Of a DNA stretch of 64,000 bases, positions 8,217 to 17,120 are shown piece by piece. Below the pieces are notes generated by a model. The model was not told where the DNA came from, ran no database searches, and saw only the letters and a list, made by a program, of their open reading frames with translations. The first letter of the stretch is position 1, and each line of letters starts with the position of its first letter. The translations under genes were made by a program, and so were the position numbers. The DNA comes from JBGSTR01 sp963707135 (GTDB lineage Bacteria; Pseudomonadota; Gammaproteobacteria; Chromatiales; Chromatiaceae), in NCBI GenBank assembly GCA_963707135.1, contig CAVPOY010000017.1:24883-88882 (forward strand), read 5' to 3'.

Positions 8217-8308
8217 ATTACGGTCCTACCAAACGTCTAAGTATTTAAGTATATTAAGGACTTTTTGAAGTCATCTCAATGACAGGTCGGGGCTCAACCA
8301 CGATGACC

Positions 8309-9769
8309 ATGGATTACCTTCCGATCTTTCAGGCCGTCGCCGGCAAGCCCTGTCTGGTCGTCGGCGGCGGCGAGACCGCCCTGCGCAAGGTCACGAGCCT
8401 GCTGCGCGCGGGGGCCGCGGTCACGCTCGTGTCCCCGTCGCTGTCGCCGCCGCTGGCCCGGCTGGCCGAGGCGGATGACCTTCGTCACCTTGCCCGGCCG
8501 TTCGAGTCGGACGATGTTGCCGGCATGCGGCTGATCGTCGCCGCCACGGACGACCGCGAGGTCAACCGCCGGATCGCGGCGCTGGCGGGAGAGCGGGATA
8601 TCCCGGTCAATGTGGTCGACGACCCGGATGCCTGCACCTTCCTGCTGCCGTCGGTCATCGACCGCTCCCCGGTCGTCGTCGCCGTGTCCTCCGGCAAGGC
8701 GTCGCCGGTGCTGGCACGGCTGCTTCGCACCCGGCTCGAGTCGCTGATCCCCGCCGGCTACGGGCAGCTCGCGCGCCTGTGCGCGAGCTACCGGGAGCGC
8801 GTCAAGCAGCGATTCGATCGGTCGATCGACCGGCGCCGGTTCTGGGATCGGGTGCTCGAGGGCGCGGTCGCGGAAAGGATCTTCTCCGGCCAGATCGAGG
8901 AGGCCGAGGCCGTCATGGAGCGGGAGCTGGCGGCCGGGGCAACGGACACGAACATGGGCGAGGTCTATCTCGTCGGGGCGGGACCCGGCGACCCGGACCT
9001 GCTGACCTTCCGCGCGCTGCGCCTGATGCAGCAGGCGGACGTCGTCGTCTACGACCGGCTGGTGGCCGAGCCGATACTGAACATGACGCGCCGGGATGCG
9101 CGCCGCGTCTATGTCGGCAAGGAGCGCAACCAGCACACCATGCGTCAAGAGGAGATCAACCGTCTGCTCGCGGACCTGGCGCGGGAAGGGCACCGGGTGC
9201 TGCGTCTGAAGGGCGGGGATCCCTTCATCTTCGGACGCGGCGGCGAGGAGATCGACACCCTGGCCGCCGAGGGGATCCCGTTTCAGGTCGTCCCGGGGAT
9301 CACCGCGGCCGCGGGGTGCGCCAGCTACAGCGGCATCCCTTTGACTCACAGGGACTACGCCCAGTCGGTCACCTTCGTCACCGGCCACCTCAAGGACGGG
9401 AGCATGAACCTGAACTGGCCCCAACTGGCCCAGCCGGGACAGACGGTCGTCTTTTACATGGGACTCGTCGGTCTGTCGACGATCGTCGAGCAGCTGATCG
9501 TGCACGGGGCACGACCCGGGCTGCCGGTGGCGTTGGTCCAGCAGGGGACCACACACCTGCAGCGGGTCTACGCCGGGACGCTGGAGACCATCCTGGACGT
9601 CGTCGCGGCGGAACCGCCGCAACCCCCTACCCTGATCATCGTCGGCGAGGTCGTCCGGCTGCGCGAAAAGCTGAACTGGTTCCATACGCCGGCGGCGCCC
9701 CACCAGGGGGCAACGACCCCGATCAGCCCCGGGAGCGACGTGGGTCAACCCCCCGGGCGGCGGGAATAG
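8309..9769 (+). CDS. cysG: Siroheme synthase CysG (trifunctional)
   Basis: A 486-residue protein from ATG 8309 (MDYLPIFQAVAGKPCLVVGGGETA). The N-terminal dehydrogenase/ferrochelatase domain carries the Rossmann GGGETALRK motif and a central dimerisation segment. From about residue 215 the uroporphyrinogen-III methyltransferase domain follows (VYLVGAGPGDPDLLT, VVYDRLV, LKGGDPFIFGRGGEE, VVPGITAA, YSGIPLTHRD). It makes siroheme for sulfite and nitrite reductases. Adjacency to the divergent sulfur-transfer genes suggests supply of siroheme to a sulfur pathway. Two upstream in-frame starts exist (8279, 8303); 8309 matches the family N-terminus. Its 3' end overlaps the convergent HD gene by 25 bases. 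Confidence 0.95.
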   Translation: MDYLPIFQAVAGKPCLVVGGGETALRKVTSLLRAGAAVTLVSPSLSPPLARLAEADDLRHLARPFESDDVAGMRLIVAATDDREVNRRIAALAGERDIPVNVVDDPDACTFLLPSVIDRSPVVVAVSSGKASPVLARLLRTRLESLIPAGYGQLARLCASYRERVKQRFDRSIDRRRFWDRVLEGAVAERIFSGQIEEAEAVMERELAAGATDTNMGEVYLVGAGPGDPDLLTFRALRLMQQADVVVYDRLVAEPILNMTRRDARRVYVGKERNQHTMRQEEINRLLADLAREGHRVLRLKGGDPFIFGRGGEEIDTLAAEGIPFQVVPGITAAAGCASYSGIPLTHRDYAQSVTFVTGHLKDGSMNLNWPQLAQPGQTVVFYMGLVGLSTIVEQLIVHGARPGLPVALVQQGTTHLQRVYAGTLETILDVVAAEPPQPPTLIIVGEVVRLREKLNWFHTPAAPHQGATTPISPGSDVGQPPGRRE

Positions 9770-10302
9770 GCCTCGTCGAACAGGGCCTCGAGCCGCTCGT
9801 GGGTCCCCCGGATCTGCGCCACCACCTCGCCCGCCCAGTCGAAGTACTCGCGGCACCGCGCCCGGCCCCAGCCGACCGGCGGGTTCGACGCGATCTCCCG
9901 GATGTTGCAGATCTTGTCGGCGAGCTTTACCAGCCGGGCCGGATGGCTGGCGCGGCCGGCGTGGACGATCTGTAGGCGCTTGCGCTCGGCCTTCGCGAGC
10001 GACTTGTCGTCGGTGAGCTCCATCACGATTCCGCGGATCGCCACGCCGAAGCGGGCCTCGAGCTCCTCCGGGGTGGTGCGGGTGTCCTCCAGGGTGTCGT
10101 GCAGCAGCGCGGCGCAGAGGACCACCGGGTCCTCGATCCCGGCCTCGACCGACAACAATCGCATCAGCGCGATCGGGTGGTTGATATAGGGTGACGCGGC
10201 CTCGTCCTTACGCCGCTGGCGCCGGTGCTTGTGCGCGGCGAAGCACAGGGCCTCGGCGACTAAAGGGATTCCGTTCAGCGCGCGGACTTCCCGGACCTCC
10301 AT
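9745..10302 (-). CDS. HD-domain hydrolase, small SpoT/MESH1-like
   Basis: About 185 residues, starting MEVREVRALNGIPLVAEAL at ATG 10302 (a GTG at 10311 is possible). It carries the metal-binding pattern of RelA/SpoT-type HD domains: H in AAHKHRRQRRKD, PYINHPIAL, then AALLHDTLEDT and later VKLADKICNIREI. Stand-alone HD proteins of this size resemble MESH1-type ppGpp/NADPH phosphohydrolases. Substrate here is inferred only. No synthetase, TGS or ACT domain is present. It sits 28 bases downstream of the ParA gene on the same strand. Confidence 0.8.
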   Translation of the reverse strand: MEVREVRALNGIPLVAEALCFAAHKHRRQRRKDEAASPYINHPIALMRLLSVEAGIEDPVVLCAALLHDTLEDTRTTPEELEARFGVAIRGIVMELTDDKSLAKAERKRLQIVHAGRASHPARLVKLADKICNIREIASNPPVGWGRARCREYFDWAGEVVAQIRGTHERLEALFDEAYSRRPGG

Positions 10303-10329
10303 CGCTGACACCCGGGGCGCCCGCGCGGG

Positions 10330-11127
10330 CTAACCCGGATACCCCGCCGGACCCGCGTCTGCTTCGCCGGGCGGACTGGAGACACCCAGCATCCCAAGCG
10401 CCTCGGCCCAGAGCTCGCGGTAGGCGGCCGCCGCCGGGCTGGAGGGCGCGTAGGCGACCAGGGGCATCCGATGGACGCCCATGCGCTCCACCTCCGCCGA
10501 ATAGGGAATGCTCGCGTTCAGGAACCCGGGGAAACGCTCCGGGAGCCGCTGCAACAGGTCCTGATGCAACCGCTTGCGCCTGTCCACCATCGAGAAGAAG
10601 GGCGAGACGCTGAGATCGGACGTCCTCGCCTCTGACTCCAGAAAGTCGAGCAGTTGCTCCAGGGTGCGCGCCGACAGCGTGGTCGGGATCATCGGCACCA
10701 GAAGCAGGTCCGCGGCCCGGAAGATGTTTTCGGAGACGAGCGAGATGCTCGGGGGGCAGTCGAGGAACACGTAGTCGTATTCCTCGGCCACCGGGCGCAG
10801 CAGCTTCTGCACCTGCTTGGTCGGGCTCTTCGCGTCCTCGAGGACCAGGTCCATGTGGCGGAACGAAAAGTCCGCCGGCAGCAGGTCGAGCCGGTCGAAG
10901 TCGGTCCCCTTGATGATCCCGTCGAGGTCCCGGTCCTTGTGTATCAGCCCCTTGCCGCCGCCCTTGACCTTGGGCTTGATCCGAAAGTAGTAGGTGGCGG
11001 CCGCCTGGGGGTCGAGATCCCAGATCAGCGTGCTGGCCCCCCCGGCCGCGGCCAGGTAGGCCAGATTGATCGCGGCCGCCGTCTTGCCGACGCCGCCTTT
11101 GATGTTGTAGACCCCGATGACCCTCAT
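10330..11127 (-). CDS. ParA-family ATPase, orphan (no ParB)
   Basis: A 265-residue MinD/ParA-type ATPase with the deviant Walker A motif at residues 10-17 (KGGVGKTA), IWDLDPQAAAT as the A' motif and YVFLDCPPSISL as Walker B. No ParB gene or parS-like cluster is nearby, so this is an orphan that more likely positions a protein or organelle than a chromosome. The ATG overlaps the TGA of the upstream CYTH/CHAD gene (ATGA), indicating translational coupling. CHAD proteins associate with polyphosphate granules, so a role in granule positioning is a reasonable hypothesis. Confidence 0.85.
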   Translation of the reverse strand: MRVIGVYNIKGGVGKTAAAINLAYLAAAGGASTLIWDLDPQAAATYYFRIKPKVKGGGKGLIHKDRDLDGIIKGTDFDRLDLLPADFSFRHMDLVLEDAKSPTKQVQKLLRPVAEEYDYVFLDCPPSISLVSENIFRAADLLLVPMIPTTLSARTLEQLLDFLESEARTSDLSVSPFFSMVDRRKRLHQDLLQRLPERFPGFLNASIPYSAEVERMGVHRMPLVAYAPSSPAAAAYRELWAEALGMLGVSSPPGEADAGPAGYPG

Positions 11128-12689
11128 GCGTCCTCGCCCCCCCGCCGCTCGGCGGCGAACAGATCCCGAAATCTCTGCTGTACGTCGCGCCCCAGATACT
11201 CATCGAGGACCGGCATCAGCTTCACCCGGGCCTGCTCCTGGCGGGTCAGCAGATTGCCGATCAGCGCTCCCATAGCGAGCAGGGTGTCGGTCTCGACCCG
11301 GCCCTCGTCGCGCATCCTCTGGGCCAGGTCCCGGAGATGGTCGGCCTGGACCTCCAGGTCCTGGAAGGCGCCGAGCAGGTCCAGCAGGTTTCGCGACAGC
11401 TTGACCAGCTCCCGGGTGTCATCGTCCGGATAGAGGCTTTGGAAAAATTCCACCAGATAGCGCAGCTTCTTGCAGCTCTTGCGCAGCTCATGCAGATCCT
11501 CCGGCGGAGACTCGTCCGTGATCGCCCGCCCTTCCTGCCGCACCCGCTTGGCCATGCGCCAGATTCGCTCGTCGGCGACGGCCTTGATGGGGCGCGGCGC
11601 GTTGGGCGCGCTGGCATCAACCGGCACCGGCGCGTCGAGGAATGCCTGCAAGTCGCCGATCAGGCCCGTGAATTGCGAAGAGCGCAGGGCCTCGGCGAGG
11701 CGCCGCTGCTCCTCGTCATAGTGCGCGAGCAGAAACTCCTTCAATGGGTTCAGGTGCGGTTGGAGCGCCTCCGGGAGGCTCTGCTGGTAGACGTCGAAAT
11801 CGAGCAAATAGACGTCGAGGTCGCGTACGGGTCCGGTCACCTGCTGCAACCAGGCAAAACCGGCCTTGTGCCGCTCGACCAGGCTCTCGGGCAGCACATC
11901 CTTGATCTGCGCCAGGGCCGAGCGCGTGCGCCGCGTGGCCACGCGAAGGTCGTGCAAAAACTCGGTGTCCAGGTTCGCCCGGGTCCCCTCCACGTTCGCC
12001 AGCAGGGTGTCGAGCAACCCGCGCAAAATGCTCTTGGTGACATTGTCGGCGCGCTCGTCCGGATCGAGCCGGTAATCGAGCTTGGACGAATAGGCGCCGG
12101 GATCCACGCCGACGGCCGCCAGCGCCTGCAGCAGCGGCGGCTGTTTCGCGGGCTCGAGACCGGCGGCGTCGAGCAAGGTGACCAGGTGCTCCTGATCCTG
12201 GTCGTAGCCTCGCACCGGCAGCACCCGCAGAAGCACCGCCATCGCCGCCTCCCGGCCCGTTGCCGGGTCGGTGCACCGGGACTCGTCGATCGCCAGGCGC
12301 GCGACGGTCTTGTCATCGTCGTTCAGCAGGCGCAGTCCCCGAGTCCGTGTCCTGACGCGGGCCACCGGCAGCAGCCGGCGTATGCCGCAGACCTTGAGGA
12401 TGCGCTGCCGGACCGGACCGGCCGGCAGATCCGCGGCGAATCCCGGCGTCCCGTCCGGACCCTGGACGAGAGGATCGGACTTCCCCTTCAACTCGCTCAG
12501 GATCAATGAATCCGTTGTGGCGCCCTCCCGGTGCTCCAACGCCAGGCCATCGCTATACAAGGCCCAGTCGAAGGTGTCGTAGAACACGCGAACGCTCTGT
12601 TCCGCCGGCTCCTCGGCCAGTCGCCGCCGCTGCTGAATCAAGGCCTCGATATCGGCCGTCGGTGTACCCTCGGGTACCAGGTATTCCAC
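11124..12689 (-). CDS. CYTH-CHAD domain protein
   Basis: A 521-residue protein starting at GTG 12689 (VEYLVPEGTPTADIEAL). Residues 1-200 look like a divergent CYTH (triphosphate tunnel) domain: the usual ExExK opening is replaced by EYLVPEG, while YDTFDWALYSDGLALEHRE and LSELKGKSD keep the tunnel-strand pattern. Residues 225-510 form the CHAD helical domain with its conserved basic histidine helices (LHDLRVATRRTRSAL, LHELRKSCKKLRYLVEFF). CHAD domains bind polyphosphate granules. The missing ExExK makes triphosphatase activity doubtful. Its stop overlaps the parA start (ATGA). Confidence 0.85.
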   Translation of the reverse strand: MEYLVPEGTPTADIEALIQQRRRLAEEPAEQSVRVFYDTFDWALYSDGLALEHREGATTDSLILSELKGKSDPLVQGPDGTPGFAADLPAGPVRQRILKVCGIRRLLPVARVRTRTRGLRLLNDDDKTVARLAIDESRCTDPATGREAAMAVLLRVLPVRGYDQDQEHLVTLLDAAGLEPAKQPPLLQALAAVGVDPGAYSSKLDYRLDPDERADNVTKSILRGLLDTLLANVEGTRANLDTEFLHDLRVATRRTRSALAQIKDVLPESLVERHKAGFAWLQQVTGPVRDLDVYLLDFDVYQQSLPEALQPHLNPLKEFLLAHYDEEQRRLAEALRSSQFTGLIGDLQAFLDAPVPVDASAPNAPRPIKAVADERIWRMAKRVRQEGRAITDESPPEDLHELRKSCKKLRYLVEFFQSLYPDDDTRELVKLSRNLLDLLGAFQDLEVQADHLRDLAQRMRDEGRVETDTLLAMGALIGNLLTRQEQARVKLMPVLDEYLGRDVQQRFRDLFAAERRGGEDA

Positions 12690-12937
12690 GCGCTTGCCAC
12701 CCCTCGGATCTACGATCTATTTTCTGGATGTCCCTAAGCGGAACCACCGGCGCACCGGGGCCCTGCTCAGCGGCGATCTGCGATTATGACCAATTTCCAA
12801 ACTCACGAAAAACGAATGTTTTTCCGTTCGAGTCCAGCCTGAGCACGGCACGTGGAGACGGCGGTCGCGAAACGGTCACGAACCTCCGCTAGGGTATGGC
12901 GCAACCGACAACAACCACTTACCCGCGAAGTCCTTCC

Positions 12938-13909
12938 ATGAACCAACTCACTCAGCTGAGCTCGATGACCACGGTGGTCGCCGACACCGGCGACTTCGAG
13001 GCAATTGCCGAATACAAACCACGGGAAGCCACCACCAACCCTTCCCTGCTCTATAAGGCCGCCCAGATGCCCAGATACCGCGAGCTGGTCGAGGACGCGG
13101 TGATGTTCGGAAAGGACACCGGAGGCAGCGACGCGCTGGCCCGGGCCAGGTGGACCACGGACAAGCTCGCGATCAACTTCGGCGTCGAGATCCTCAAGAT
13201 CGTCCCCGGCCGGGTCTCGACCGAGGTCGACGCCCGTCTGTCATTCGACACCGAGGCGACCATCCGGCGCGCCGACGCCTTGGTGGAGCTCTACGAGCAG
13301 GCCGGCATAGACCCCGCCCGCCAGGTGCTGTTCAAGATCGCCTCCACCTGGGAGGGTATACGCGCCGCCGAGTTGCTGGAAAAACGCGGCCTGCACTGCA
13401 ACATGACGCTGTTGTTCAGCCTGGTTCAGGCGGTCGCCTGCGCCGACGCCGGGGCGACCCTGATCTCGCCCTTCGTCGGGCGCATCCTGGACTGGTACAA
13501 AAAGGCGGAGAATCGATCCGGCTACCCGGCGGACGAGGACCCCGGCGTCATGTCCGTTACCCGGATCTACAACTACTACAAACGCCACGGCTACGACACG
13601 GTAGTCATGGGTGCGAGCTTCCGCAATGTCGACGAGATCCTGGAGCTCGCCGGCTGTGACCTGCTGACCATCGCCCCGCCCCTCCTCGCCGAGTTGGCCG
13701 CCTCGGAGGGTAACCTGCCTCGCAAGCTCGACCCCGAGAAGTCCCGCGAGATGGACATCGAGCGGCTCGAGCCGAGCGAGGCGTCCTTCCGCTGGGAAAT
13801 GAACGAGGACGCCATGGCGACCGAGAAGCTCTCCGAGGGTATTCGGCTGTTTGCCGCCGACACCCGGAAGCTCGAGCAGTTCGCCGAGGAGATCTGCCGA
13901 AGCTGTTGA
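12938..13909 (+). CDS. tal: Transaldolase
   Basis: A 323-residue class-1 transaldolase (TalB type) from ATG 12938 (MNQLTQLSSMTTVVADTGDF). Conserved segments: EATTNPSLL, the Schiff-base lysine strand VLFKIASTWEGI, LHCNMTLLFSLVQA, ISPFVGRILDW, VMGASFRNVDEIL and GCDLLTIAPPLL. It transfers dihydroxyacetone units between sugar phosphates in the pentose phosphate pathway; in autotrophs it can also connect to the Calvin cycle. Length fits the family. A composite repeat follows 28 bases after the stop. Confidence 0.95.
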   Translation: MNQLTQLSSMTTVVADTGDFEAIAEYKPREATTNPSLLYKAAQMPRYRELVEDAVMFGKDTGGSDALARARWTTDKLAINFGVEILKIVPGRVSTEVDARLSFDTEATIRRADALVELYEQAGIDPARQVLFKIASTWEGIRAAELLEKRGLHCNMTLLFSLVQAVACADAGATLISPFVGRILDWYKKAENRSGYPADEDPGVMSVTRIYNYYKRHGYDTVVMGASFRNVDEILELAGCDLLTIAPPLLAELAASEGNLPRKLDPEKSREMDIERLEPSEASFRWEMNEDAMATEKLSEGIRLFAADTRKLEQFAEEICRSC

Positions 13910-14214
13910 GCCCCGCGCCGCGCCCCAGGGAGGTGCTGATCAAAGGCCGTCCTGGTACTTGAACAGCTCGCGGCGGCGAGGCGCAACTCTCGCAGCGACT
14001 CATACTCAATGGCTTACATACATTGTATATAGCGGGCCGTCCCTGGCCCGGACGGGAAACGCAATGGATCAGCGTTTCACTAGCGGCCGCCGCGTTGAAG
14101 ATTGGGCGCCGACACACGACGTCCCGGCGGAATCTCCCGCCACAGCCTTGCTAAGATGGGCTCCGGCGCCGGGTTTGCGTCCCCGTCGCCGTTCGTCTGA
14201 CACCCGGAGCCCCC
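13910..14214. other. Intergenic stretch holding composite repeat copy A
   Basis: A non-coding stretch of about 305 bases between transaldolase and the P-type ATPase gene. It contains both halves of the dispersed repeat (13937-13970 and 14039-14080), separated by about 68 unrelated bases that include a short AT-rich piece (TACATTGTATATAG). No ORF with gene-like features is seen. Confidence 0.6.
13937..14080. repeat. Composite palindromic repeat, copy A (split)
   Basis: The left half, 13937-13970, is an imperfect palindrome beginning TGATCAAAGGCCGTCCTGG and ending CTTGAACAGCTCG. The right half, 14039-14080, begins GTCCCTGGCCCGGACGGG and forms a hairpin (GAAACGC...GCGTTTC). The same parts occur near 17078, 30699, 40755 and 55549. 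This copy lies just past the transaldolase stop. Confidence 0.75.
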
Positions 14215-16947
14215 ATGCCGACCCCCAATCCGCCGATCGACCCGCCGCCGACAGCGCTTTGGCATACCCTGTCCGTCGAGCGCATCCTCGCGGACCTGGG
14301 CAGCGATGGCGGGGGACTGTCTCCGGAGGAGGCACGCCGGCGCCTGGAACGGCACGGCCCCAACGAGCTGCCACAGGCGGACACGGTCTCGCCCTGGGTC
14401 ATCCTGGTCGAGCAGTTCAAGAACGTCCTGATCATCATCTTGCTGGTCGCGGTGGCGCTGTCCGCCTTCCTCGGCGAGGTACTCGAATCGATCGTCATCG
14501 CCGTCATCGTGCTGTTCGCGATCCTGCTCGGGTTCGTTCAGGAGTACCGCGCCGAGCGCGCCATGGAGGCCCTTCGCCAGATGGCGGCCCCCGCGGCCCG
14601 GGTGCTGCGCGACGGACGCGAGGTCGAGGTCCGCGCTCGCGACGTCGTCCCCGGCGACCTGGTGCTGCTTACCGCCGGTGATCGCATCCCGGCGGATCTG
14701 CGTCTGATCGAGAGCGCGAATCTGCGGGTCAACGAGGCGGCCCTGACCGGGGAGTCCAACCCGGTGGACAAGCACACGGCCCCGCTGGCCGACCCCAGCC
14801 TCGGCATCGGCGACCGGCTGAACCTCGCCTACTCGGGCACCGACGTCGTCTACGGACGCGGGCGCGGGGTCGTGACCGCCACCGGTCTCGGTACCCATTT
14901 CGGTCAGGTCACCGGGATGCTCGCCGGCGTCGAGCAGGTCCGCACCCCGCTGCAGGAGAACCTGGACCGGGTCGGGCGTGTGCTGGCGGTCGCCGCCGGT
15001 ATCGTCGTGGTGCTGATCGCCGGGCTCGGCGTCCTGCGCGGGGAGCCGCTGCTGGAGATGTTCATCTTCGGCGTCGCGCTGGCGGTCGCCGTGGTCCCGG
15101 AGGCGCTGCCCGCGGTGGTGACCATCTCGCTGGCGATCGGCGTCCAGAGAATGGTGAAACGCAATGCCCTGGTCCGGCACCTACCGACGGTGGAGACCCT
15201 CGGCAGCACGGCCGTGATCTGCTCGGACAAGACCGGCACCCTGACCCGGGACGAGATGACCGCCCGGGAGGTCTGGCTCGACGGCATCTCGGGGCACATC
15301 GAGGGCAGCGGCTACCAGCCCGAGGGTGCGATCGCCCTGTCGGCCGATACCCCGGAGAATCGCGCGCTGCTCGCGAATCTGCTGACCGCCGCCGCCCTGC
15401 CCTGCGACGCCCATCTGGAACAAGACCGCGGGGTCTGGCGGCTGTACGGTGACCCCACCGAAGGGGCCCTGATCGTTATTGCCGCCAAGGCCGGGCTCGA
15501 AAAGCGCTCGCTCGAGGCGCGGGCGCCCAGGGTCGACGAGATCCCGTTCAGCTCCGAGCGCAAGCGGATGACCACGCTGCACCGGAGCACCGACGGGATC
15601 ACGGCCTACTCGAAGGGCGCGGTCGAGGTGATCCTCGACGGCTGCGACCGCCGGGCGACGGCCGGCGGTGTCGCGGCACTCGACGACGCCGCCCGAGCCA
15701 GGATCGAGGAGGCGGCCAGGACCCTGGCCCGCAAGGCCCTGCGCGTGCTGGCGGTCGCCTACAAGCCCGGCGCCGAGCGCGGAACCGCCGAGCGGGACAT
15801 GGTCTTCGCCGGACTCATCGGCATGATCGACCCCCCGCGGGCAGAGGCGATGGAGGCCATCCGCGACTGCGAGCAGGCCGGTATCCGCCCGGTGATGATC
15901 ACCGGGGATCACCCGGACACCGCCGAGGCCATCGCCCGGGAGCTTGGGATCCTCAAGTCCGGTCGGGTAGTCGTCGGAGGAGAGCTGGACGCGATGACCC
16001 AGGACGACCTCGACCGCCAGATCGAGGAGATCGAGGTCTACGCCCGCGTCTCGCCCGAGCACAAGCTGCGGGTCGTAACGGCCTGGCAGAAGCGGGGGCG
16101 CATCTGCGCCATGACCGGAGACGGCGTCAACGACGCGCCGGCCCTGAAGAAGGCCGACATCGGCGTCGCCATGGGCGTCACCGGGACGGACGTCAGCCGC
16201 GAGGCCGCGGACATGACCCTCACCGACGACAACTTCGCCAGCATCGTCGGCGCGGTCGAGGAAGGGCGCGGGATCTTCTCCAATATCAAGAAGTACCTGA
16301 TGTACCTGCTCTCCTCGAACATCGGCGAGATCGGCCTGATGGCCGTGGCGACGCTCGCCGGGATGCCGCTGCCGCTATCCGCGGTCCAGATCCTCTATGT
16401 CAACCTGGCGACCGACGGCCTGCCGGCCCTGGCGCTCGCCTTCGACCCGCCCGAAGACGACCTGATGCGCCGCCCGCCACGGGACCCGAGGACCGGGATA
16501 TTCACCCGGCCGGTGGTGCTGCTGATGCTCGTCGGCGGCGTCTGGTCGACGATCGTGAATATCGGATTGTTCAGCTGGGAGCTGGAACAGGGCGAAGTGC
16601 TGGGCCTCGACCCGGACCGAACCCTGGTCCACGCAATGACCATGACCTTCCTGTCACTGGTGCTGATCCAGTTCTTCAAGGCCTACAGCTTCCGCTCGGA
16701 CCGTGACTCGGTGCTGCATCGCCCGTTCGCGAACGCCTGGCTCAATGTCGCGATCCTCTGGGAGCTCTGCCTGCTGCTCGTCGTCGTCTATGTGCCGCTG
16801 CTGTCCGAGGCCTTCGGTACCTACCCGCTCGCCTTGGACGACTGGCTGCTGGTCGTGGCAACGGCCTTCACGGTCGTGCCGGTGCTGGAGCTGACCAAGT
16901 GGCTGATCCGGAGCCGTTACCCGCTGAAGCCGGTAAGCTACGCGTAG
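14215..16947 (+). CDS. P-type cation-transporting ATPase (P2 type, Ca2+/cation)
   Basis: A 910-residue P-type ATPase in the SERCA/PMA1-like P2 group. The cation_ATPase_N domain is at residues 15-85, the actuator domain has LTGESNPVDK, the M4 helix has VAVVPEALPAVVT, the phosphorylation loop is CSDKTGTLTRDEM, the nucleotide domain has KGAVEVIL, and the hinge is MTGDGVNDAPALKKADIGVAMG. The C-terminal block has six hydrophobic helices. PEALP in M4 is the P2A Ca2+ pump pattern in bacterial relatives, so Ca2+ is the likeliest substrate, though Na+/K+ or Mn2+ is possible. It pumps from the cytoplasm. Monocistronic as far as can be seen. Confidence 0.9.
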   Translation: MPTPNPPIDPPPTALWHTLSVERILADLGSDGGGLSPEEARRRLERHGPNELPQADTVSPWVILVEQFKNVLIIILLVAVALSAFLGEVLESIVIAVIVLFAILLGFVQEYRAERAMEALRQMAAPAARVLRDGREVEVRARDVVPGDLVLLTAGDRIPADLRLIESANLRVNEAALTGESNPVDKHTAPLADPSLGIGDRLNLAYSGTDVVYGRGRGVVTATGLGTHFGQVTGMLAGVEQVRTPLQENLDRVGRVLAVAAGIVVVLIAGLGVLRGEPLLEMFIFGVALAVAVVPEALPAVVTISLAIGVQRMVKRNALVRHLPTVETLGSTAVICSDKTGTLTRDEMTAREVWLDGISGHIEGSGYQPEGAIALSADTPENRALLANLLTAAALPCDAHLEQDRGVWRLYGDPTEGALIVIAAKAGLEKRSLEARAPRVDEIPFSSERKRMTTLHRSTDGITAYSKGAVEVILDGCDRRATAGGVAALDDAARARIEEAARTLARKALRVLAVAYKPGAERGTAERDMVFAGLIGMIDPPRAEAMEAIRDCEQAGIRPVMITGDHPDTAEAIARELGILKSGRVVVGGELDAMTQDDLDRQIEEIEVYARVSPEHKLRVVTAWQKRGRICAMTGDGVNDAPALKKADIGVAMGVTGTDVSREAADMTLTDDNFASIVGAVEEGRGIFSNIKKYLMYLLSSNIGEIGLMAVATLAGMPLPLSAVQILYVNLATDGLPALALAFDPPEDDLMRRPPRDPRTGIFTRPVVLLMLVGGVWSTIVNIGLFSWELEQGEVLGLDPDRTLVHAMTMTFLSLVLIQFFKAYSFRSDRDSVLHRPFANAWLNVAILWELCLLLVVVYVPLLSEAFGTYPLALDDWLLVVATAFTVVPVLELTKWLIRSRYPLKPVSYA

Positions 16948-17077
16948 AAAAACGCGCGAACATCCAGGTTGGGGTGAGGAACGAACTCCAACGCCCTTGC
17001 CCCCCGTGCCGATGTTGTTGGGGTTCGCAAGCTCACCCCACCCTAGGCTTCCGAGGAGTCCCGTGGACGCGCCCGCC

Positions 17078-17105
17078 GATCAAGTGCCAGGATGGCACTT
17101 GATCA
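17078..17105. repeat. Composite palindromic repeat, copy B (palindrome half)
   Basis: GATCAAGTGCC-AGGAT-GGCACTTGATC is a near-perfect 28-base palindrome lying 16 bases past the stop of the minus-strand DHH gene, in a convergent intergenic space. On the minus strand it reads in the same orientation as the other copies (GATCAAGTGCCATCCTGG). No T-tract follows, so it is not a classical terminator. Confidence 0.75.
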
Positions 17106-17120
17106 GGATCTCCCTGGAAA

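Noticed and set aside
8294..9856. 520-codon frame antisense to cysG
   Set aside because: Shadow of the CysG reading frame; no start context or domain.
17078..17105. Rho-independent terminator of the DHH gene
   Set aside because: Strong palindrome but no T-tract, and the same sequence recurs as a dispersed repeat.
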